Source: a virus. Taken from it: a stretch of 32,019 bases of DNA. Below the pieces are notes generated by a model, which saw only the letters and a program-made list of their open reading frames with translations, was not told the DNA's origin and did not search any database. A program made the translations under genes and the position numbers. Position 1 is the stretch's first letter. Every line of letters begins with the position of its first letter. Shown piece by piece: positions 27,644 through 32,019 of this stretch. The DNA lies in the IMG/VR virus record IMGVR_UViG_3300043395_002173, positions 1 to 32,019 of that record; one strand, given 5' to 3'.

Positions 27644-28113
27644 TAGTGTGCTCCCCTGAGTACTAGGATAAGACCGATTACACCCATAGCTAAAATCAGA
27701 CCGCCGACGATTGATGAGACAAGGATGATGTCTTTCTTTGCCTCTTCCGCGGCTTCAGCTTCAAGTCGTGCCTGACGAGCTGCTTCTTTGCGCATCTCAG
27801 TAACCTCTTTCTGAATCTGCTCCCACGATGCAACTCCGTGCTGAGAGATAAAGAGATTCTTCGCCTCAAAAGCTAGGGTCTGCGCTTTTTTCTTTGCTGT
27901 GAAACGCTGTATCGCTTCTGCTTCATAGTCAGCAGTAGACTGGAATAGCTTTTTCTTGTGAGGAAGAGAAACAATCTGGACAACTTTAGCCACCTCGGAC
28001 ATGAGATTGCCAACTCGTCTTGCAGTATCAACTACATCTTCGCCAGTGCTGACAGCAGACTTCAGCCCGTTATAGATCGCAGTTGCGCCTGCAAGGATTG
28101 TAAACGGGTCCAT
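27643..28113 (-). CDS. Membrane-anchored coiled-coil protein
   Basis: 156 residues: an amphipathic N-terminus MDPFTILAGATAIYNGLKSAVST, a long charged coiled coil (KKAQTLAFEAKNLFISQHGVASWEQIQKEVTEMRKEAARQARLEAEAAEEA, about 75-126) and one C-terminal transmembrane helix (about 129-152 IILVSSIVGGLILAMGVIGLILVL). The shape resembles a family seen in cyanophage and pelagiphage lysis/tail regions, without a fixed function. A spanin- or Rz-like role is possible but there is no lipobox and the anchor is at the wrong end. It sits between two other membrane genes. Confidence 0.6.
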   Translation of the reverse strand: MDPFTILAGATAIYNGLKSAVSTGEDVVDTARRVGNLMSEVAKVVQIVSLPHKKKLFQSTADYEAEAIQRFTAKKKAQTLAFEAKNLFISQHGVASWEQIQKEVTEMRKEAARQARLEAEAAEEAKKDIILVSSIVGGLILAMGVIGLILVLRGAH

Positions 28114-28317
28114 TCATCGACCTAACGCTTTAAAGACCAAGTCAACGAAAAACCCAAACACTACGCCGATAAGAGCGAGAAGCGCACCGGCACCCTTCCA
28201 CCTGTTCATGGCAGAAGCGATAGATTTAACCTCAGTCTTAAGCTCGCTCATGTCACGATGAAGCATCTCGATTTGAGCTTCCATGCGCCCTATTTGCTGA
28301 TTCAGATCATCGGACAT
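28114..28317 (-). CDS. Small coiled-coil plus one-TM protein (XhlA-like)
   Basis: 67 residues: an N-terminal coiled coil (MSDDLNQQIGRMEAQIEMLHRDMSELKTEVKSIASAMNRW) and one C-terminal transmembrane helix (GALLALIGVVFGFFVDLVFKAL). This matches the layout of hemolysin XhlA-like and other accessory phage lysis proteins. It ends flush against the start of the next gene. It may tune the holin; that is inference from position and shape. Confidence 0.65.
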   Translation of the reverse strand: MSDDLNQQIGRMEAQIEMLHRDMSELKTEVKSIASAMNRWKGAGALLALIGVVFGFFVDLVFKALGR

Positions 28318-28329
28318 GCGTAACTCCTA

Positions 28330-28776
28330 TTACACTGCTGGAGCGTTTGGGTCTTGGGGCCAATCTAGCGAAGTTGCTGCCGCGATGAAAGCCTCTATCG
28401 TGGTAGCCGCGTTTAATGCAGCCTTATGCTCGGCAGCCTTAGTGCGAATCGCAGCGCGATAGGCAACCCAGTCAGCGGGAATGTCTGTGCCAGCCTCGGC
28501 CTTACGGACTACCATCCAGTCGCTAGGCAAGAGCATGGTGTAGGCCATGTTATCGACCTGTTGGTTCCATGACTTCTTGAGATCAGCTAAATCTTTAGGA
28601 AGACCGAAGTTCCAATAAAAACGGTCATCATACCGTTCTGGATCAGGAACCTCTGTGATGCCGATAGCTTCTTTCTCGGCAAGAGTTGTGAGCCGAAGCC
28701 AGTTGCTAGGATAAGAAATTCCATTGTAGCTAAACGCTACATCGACTTGAAGTGGTGAACCGTTGAGAAGAAACAT
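28330..28776 (-). CDS. Tail-fibre assembly chaperone-like protein
   Basis: 148 residues. The N-terminal half FLLNGSPLQVDVAFSYNGISYPSNWLRL carries the short fibre-related segment, and the C-terminal half, WVAYRAAIRTKAAEHKAALNAATTIEAFIAAATSLDWPQDPNAP, matches the phage tail assembly chaperone (APC) region. It probably helps the neighbouring fibre protein fold or attach. Its start overlaps the HNH gene's stop (TAATG). HNH and fibre gene separate it from the rest of the fibre cluster. Confidence 0.7.
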   Translation of the reverse strand: MFLLNGSPLQVDVAFSYNGISYPSNWLRLTTLAEKEAIGITEVPDPERYDDRFYWNFGLPKDLADLKKSWNQQVDNMAYTMLLPSDWMVVRKAEAGTDIPADWVAYRAAIRTKAAEHKAALNAATTIEAFIAAATSLDWPQDPNAPAV

Positions 28777-29258
28777 TATACATACTCCGGTTTAAACGTG
28801 TTGTGCTTTTTCATATTTTCCTTTGCAGGTAAATATTGAAGATTTGTTTCAATGTGCAGACCGCTAACGTATTTTCCTCTTAACGGTATGATATGATCTA
28901 CGTGATAACCTTCTGGACAGTTGGCATATATTTCTCTAATCTTCGCACGATTAGCCCACTTTGGTGTTTGGCAAGACTCAGCAATTTCACGTAATCTACT
29001 GTGATAGCGTCTATATCCTTTTGTTCTTGATAAACCATGCTTTAAATTTTCTTTGCCTTGTTTAGCAGCAGTTACTTTTGCTCGATAGCAACCGCATGAT
29101 TTAGTATGACCTGATCTTAATTTTTTTCCTTCAACTACAGTAAAGTTTCCGCAAACACATTCGCAGTTCCAAGCGGCTCTAGTGCCACTATTAGAAGCAC
29201 GTGACCTTACTGTTAGCCACCCATGAACCATTCCAATAGAATCTATCAACTTACCCAT
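28776..29258 (-). CDS. HNH endonuclease inserted between fibre and chaperone genes
   Basis: 160 residues. The N-terminal zinc-ribbon-like part has WNCECVCGNFTVVEG and HTKSCGCYRAKV, and the C-terminal HNH is GYHVDHIIPLRGKYVSGLHIETNLQYLPAKENMKKHN, with the first His-Asp-His and terminal His/Asn of the bba-metal nuclease. Both ends are stitched by overlap (TGATG with the fibre gene, TAATG with the chaperone). The nucleotide sequence is visibly more AT-rich than the genes on its left. It is likely a free-standing homing endonuclease that entered the fibre cluster. Confidence 0.88.
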   Translation of the reverse strand: MGKLIDSIGMVHGWLTVRSRASNSGTRAAWNCECVCGNFTVVEGKKLRSGHTKSCGCYRAKVTAAKQGKENLKHGLSRTKGYRRYHSRLREIAESCQTPKWANRAKIREIYANCPEGYHVDHIIPLRGKYVSGLHIETNLQYLPAKENMKKHNTFKPEYV

Positions 29259-31627
29259 CAGCGACCTCTGCTGTATTTAAACGGATTTTCGCTAAAACAA
29301 GCATACACATAGGTTCCTCCGGAAGCGTTAAATCCACCTCCTGTATCTCTAATTTTGAAACCGTTTGATAGAAAATCAATAACAGCCGCAGTTGATTCGG
29401 CGTTAGATAAATTAGCAATCAAAAGGCTATTCATTACATTGTATGTATTTCTTGATGAATCGTATATATACCATGAATCTATTGAATCAGTTCGTTTTAT
29501 TAAAATCCAACGCGGACGGAAATTGGTGAAAATAAACGTACCATCCGTGCTGCCATTACCCGTGTATGAGCCAAATGCACTATAGCCAGAGACAGCGGCG
29601 AAGCAGTAGGCGACAAATGGCAATGTAGAGCCATTGGTATCAGCGTTGGTTCCAACACTAAACACAGATGACGTAGGCGCGGTGCTGTTAAATGCTCCAG
29701 GGTTAGAACCTTGAGCAGATGTAGATTGCAAATTGGTCGTATAAGCCCAACTTGTTTGACCAACGTGTCCTACCGCCCAACCATACGTTCCATTAGTACG
29801 TGATTTGATGATAATCATAGACGGTGCAACGCCTAATCCATGACCGACAGTCGCGTTTGCACCTGTGCCTGTATATGTCACAATACTAAAACCAGCCGTA
29901 GGATTAGCCGACACGGTAGATGTGATGGTGCCAGAGTTGTTAGTTACGCCTGTGCCGCCAGCTTTCCAATTCCAAGCAACAATAGACCCACTAGATCCGT
30001 TTACTTCATAGTTACCTACAGAATCGTCGGTAACGCTAAAACCATTGCTGTTAAACGCTGTTACACCATAACCGGGGTAAGATAATTCAGCAGTTGTAGA
30101 ATTAGACCGAAGATACTTTGATACACCGCGTAAGGTATCAAACAAATCATTGTTATATGCTTGATTGCGATATTTTACCCATACAAAATCGGGTGCAAAC
30201 GTAGTGCCTAACGTATTGTTTCCACCGTTGCTTACTGACTGCGTAGACCCATTACCAGTATAAGTCGTAGCCGCCATATACTGTGCGCCATTGGTAATAG
30301 ATGGCGTCGGGAGATTGGCTGTATTCAGCGCAACATAACCAGATGGCGGGGTGTAGGAGAATGGGCGTTGGCCGAAGTTGGCATTTCCTACATTTGATAC
30401 GCCGCCGCCACCGCTATAAAACGCTGAAGCATTAGTAATAGAAGCGCCGCTTAATGCGATAGAACCTTGGCTTGCGTTGTTTTTATAAAACGTAACAGTT
30501 CCGCCGCCAATATCTAAAGCAACACCAATGACGTCTCCGTTTGTGTAAGTTGCTCCATAAGCAGTCGTTGTTCCAGCTACAACTTTGTCTCCAGTATTTT
30601 GGTAAATAATTGAATTAACAAATCTTCCTACCGAACCAGCTTGATGAACGCCAACTCCATTTGAAGTAGCCCCGATTGTATTTTCCCAATACCATTTGCC
30701 AGAAGATACAGCCATTGTTGTATCTGCCGAACCGCCGTTACCAACTGAATATGATAAGTTAGCATTTGTCCAAGTGCTAGTTGCGGCTGTGTCATTGTAT
30801 AAAGGATTACCTACGCAATAATTACTTGCACTCGCACCCACCGTAGGCGAGTCAATCATGCTGTCGTATGTCGTGCCAGCAGTCAGCGAGATGTTGTTAG
30901 GTGTCCAGTTGTTACCGTTGCCAGACGAGTCTTGCACAAGAGTAGTCGTGCTAGTCGTATTGCTGAACGGCAGATAGAATCCATTAGTGCCGTATGTGCC
31001 AGTGTATTTCTTTGGTTGCCATACGCCGTTAGTGTCGTATGCACCAAATGAGGATGGCGTGAGGGCTTGACCGTCAATGAAGTTTACTTCAGCAAGGTAG
31101 CCGTCGAAATAAGCTGAACCACGGCGGCATATATAGTGAGGAATTGTAGTATTTACAGCGGTGTTAAAGTTTAAACTTGGATATGTTGCTGTTCCAAATG
31201 ATGTGATTTGAACGCCGTTTACATAGAGTTTTACACGATTAGACGCAGTGGCTTGCGTTGTGTCAACAGCATAAAGAATATGATACCAAGCAGAAGGATC
31301 ACGATAGACAGCCGTTGTAATTACGTCCCAATTAGTAGAAACACCTGCAATGCTGTCAGCAATTCTTAAAGTGTTATCGCTTTGAAATTCAATTACTGTT
31401 TCTTGTGTTCCGACTGAACCGGTATATGCTTGATATAATCCATATTCAACTGATAATACGCCGCGTTTTACCCATCCACTCCAAGTCCATATTTTTTGAT
31501 TAGATGCACTTGCTGGCGTTCTATTTAGATAAGCACTTGCAGATGAGCGGAAGCGCAGACTGCGGCTGATTTGATAGCCTCCAACTGCACCCATCATTAA
31601 ATTATTTACTTCGACAGGTAATCCCAT
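29258..31627 (-). CDS. Large tail-fibre/adhesin with LamG and SPRY-like domains
   Basis: 789 residues. A concanavalin/LamG-like domain covers about 40-210 (WTWSGWVKRG, WYHILYAVDTTQATASNRVKLYVNGVQI, FDGYLAEVNFIDGQAL). A SPRY/B30.2-like domain follows (about 300-430: GKWYWENTIG, GVGVHQAG, GDVIGVALDIGGGTVTFYKN). The C-terminal half has two to three DUF7483-like repeats (FAPDFVWVKYRNQAYNNDLFDTLRG, GVAPSMIIIKSRTNGTYGWAVGH, FRPRWILIKRTDSIDSWYIYDSSRN). Such modules bind cell-surface glycans or proteins. No protease or sugar-cleavage motif is obvious. Likely the main host-range determinant. Nucleotide composition is more AT-rich than the replication operon. Confidence 0.78.
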   Translation of the reverse strand: MGLPVEVNNLMMGAVGGYQISRSLRFRSSASAYLNRTPASASNQKIWTWSGWVKRGVLSVEYGLYQAYTGSVGTQETVIEFQSDNTLRIADSIAGVSTNWDVITTAVYRDPSAWYHILYAVDTTQATASNRVKLYVNGVQITSFGTATYPSLNFNTAVNTTIPHYICRRGSAYFDGYLAEVNFIDGQALTPSSFGAYDTNGVWQPKKYTGTYGTNGFYLPFSNTTSTTTLVQDSSGNGNNWTPNNISLTAGTTYDSMIDSPTVGASASNYCVGNPLYNDTAATSTWTNANLSYSVGNGGSADTTMAVSSGKWYWENTIGATSNGVGVHQAGSVGRFVNSIIYQNTGDKVVAGTTTAYGATYTNGDVIGVALDIGGGTVTFYKNNASQGSIALSGASITNASAFYSGGGGVSNVGNANFGQRPFSYTPPSGYVALNTANLPTPSITNGAQYMAATTYTGNGSTQSVSNGGNNTLGTTFAPDFVWVKYRNQAYNNDLFDTLRGVSKYLRSNSTTAELSYPGYGVTAFNSNGFSVTDDSVGNYEVNGSSGSIVAWNWKAGGTGVTNNSGTITSTVSANPTAGFSIVTYTGTGANATVGHGLGVAPSMIIIKSRTNGTYGWAVGHVGQTSWAYTTNLQSTSAQGSNPGAFNSTAPTSSVFSVGTNADTNGSTLPFVAYCFAAVSGYSAFGSYTGNGSTDGTFIFTNFRPRWILIKRTDSIDSWYIYDSSRNTYNVMNSLLIANLSNAESTAAVIDFLSNGFKIRDTGGGFNASGGTYVYACFSENPFKYSRGR

Positions 31628-31630
31628 ATC

Positions 31631-32019
31631 TCACCCGATATTGGTAAGGAGTTGTGCCGCAATGCTTGTAGAAGAACGAACCGTGTAAACCAGAACATCA
31701 ACCGCATTGGCTGTCGTTGTCAGCGTTGGAGCCGTGCCATTCGGGAAGTCCCAATAGGACGAGTAAGCCAATGTGCGCGATCCGGTTCCATCTTGCGTAA
31801 TGAAGATTACACCAGACTGACCCGCTGTAAGGTTCGTCGGGTTGCCGAGCGTCCGGTTGCCACCAAGCGTAACCGAGAAGTTGTTCCCGACTGACATATC
31901 AACCGCGATTGTCGAGGCATCTGTCAGTGCGTCGATTGCCATGTAAGCATTGCCAGTGGCAGACATCGTTCCGCTGAATGCTGCGGTTCCGCTAACACTT
32001 GGAGACGCGATAGACGGAG
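31631..32019 (-). CDS. Tail-fibre or structural protein, C-terminal part (5' end cut by window edge)
   Basis: At least 129 codons; the frame is still open at the right edge, so the visible ATG at 31966 is probably internal. Sequence such as SIASPSVSGTAAFSGTMSAT, then NNFSVTLGGNRTLGNPTNLTAGQSGVIFITQDGTGSRTLAYSS shows the beta-helix/pyocin-knob style repeats of phage fibres. The DGTGSRTLAY and WDFPNG type motif is common in the C-terminal domain of short tail fibres. It precedes the LamG fibre by 3 bases. Confidence 0.7.
   Translation of the reverse strand, partial: PSIASPSVSGTAAFSGTMSATGNAYMAIDALTDASTIAVDMSVGNNFSVTLGGNRTLGNPTNLTAGQSGVIFITQDGTGSRTLAYSSYWDFPNGTAPTLTTTANAVDVLVYTVRSSTSIAAQLLTNIG

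Overview
The window is a piece of a tailed double-stranded DNA phage (or a prophage) with a podovirus-like, P22-type virion. The evidence is a P22-type portal, a large terminase, a P22 gp10-like packaged-DNA stabilization protein, large Ala/Gly-rich putative ejection proteins, a virion transglycosylase, and a GH108 endolysin with a 3TM holin. The host cannot be named from this sequence. An alphaproteobacterium is a guess, based mainly on the gene-transfer-agent-type holin. No tRNA, rRNA, CRISPR array or insertion sequence was recognised. Both ends cut through genes (portal at the left, a tail-fibre protein at the right) and no major capsid or scaffold gene is present, so the genome continues beyond the window.

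Almost everything is transcribed leftward (minus strand). From right to left: (i) 32.0-18.1 kb, late genes: tail-fibre pieces, an HNH endonuclease wedged between fibre and fibre-chaperone genes, membrane and lysis proteins, the stabilization protein, and four large internal or tail proteins. This block ends with a second HNH gene and a strong terminator. (ii) 17.9-12.3 kb, the replication and recombination operon: a tiny membrane protein, a stand-alone DnaA DNA-binding domain, a DUF6378-like protein, a PD-(D/E)XK exonuclease, a small HTH protein, a RuvC-like resolvase, an SSB-like protein with an acidic tip, and a primase-helicase fusion. (iii) 12.2-11.2 kb, two or three small genes, next to a dense cluster of CGACA/TGTCG sites. 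(iv) 10.9-9.4 kb, the only rightward block: four genes including an Fe-S-type DUF7227-like protein, closed by a good terminator. It looks like a moron. (v) 9.3-8.8 kb, the small terminase gene, detached from the large subunit. (vi) 8.5-1 kb, a serine recombinase, a run of small genes joined by stop-start overlaps, a class-I glutamine-amidotransferase-like protein, the large terminase, small Cys-rich or basic proteins, a glycosyltransferase, a methyltransferase and the portal.

The most interesting signal is regulatory. Two leftward promoter candidates, one before the replication operon (about 17.95 kb) and one before the recombinase/packaging operon (about 8.8 kb), share the exact 11-mer AGTTATCCACA. 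This contains a perfect DnaA box and lies between the -35 and -10 elements in both. The replication operon itself encodes a 154-residue protein that carries DnaA domain IV (signature KDHTSVL) without the AAA+ motor. Together these suggest a phage DnaA-box reader that could regulate both operons or compete with host DnaA. A second motif, GCGACAC/GTGTCGC, sits at the 8.8 and 9.4 kb promoter candidates, and its core pentamer is strongly concentrated just downstream of the primase-helicase, where it may mark an origin or operator array.
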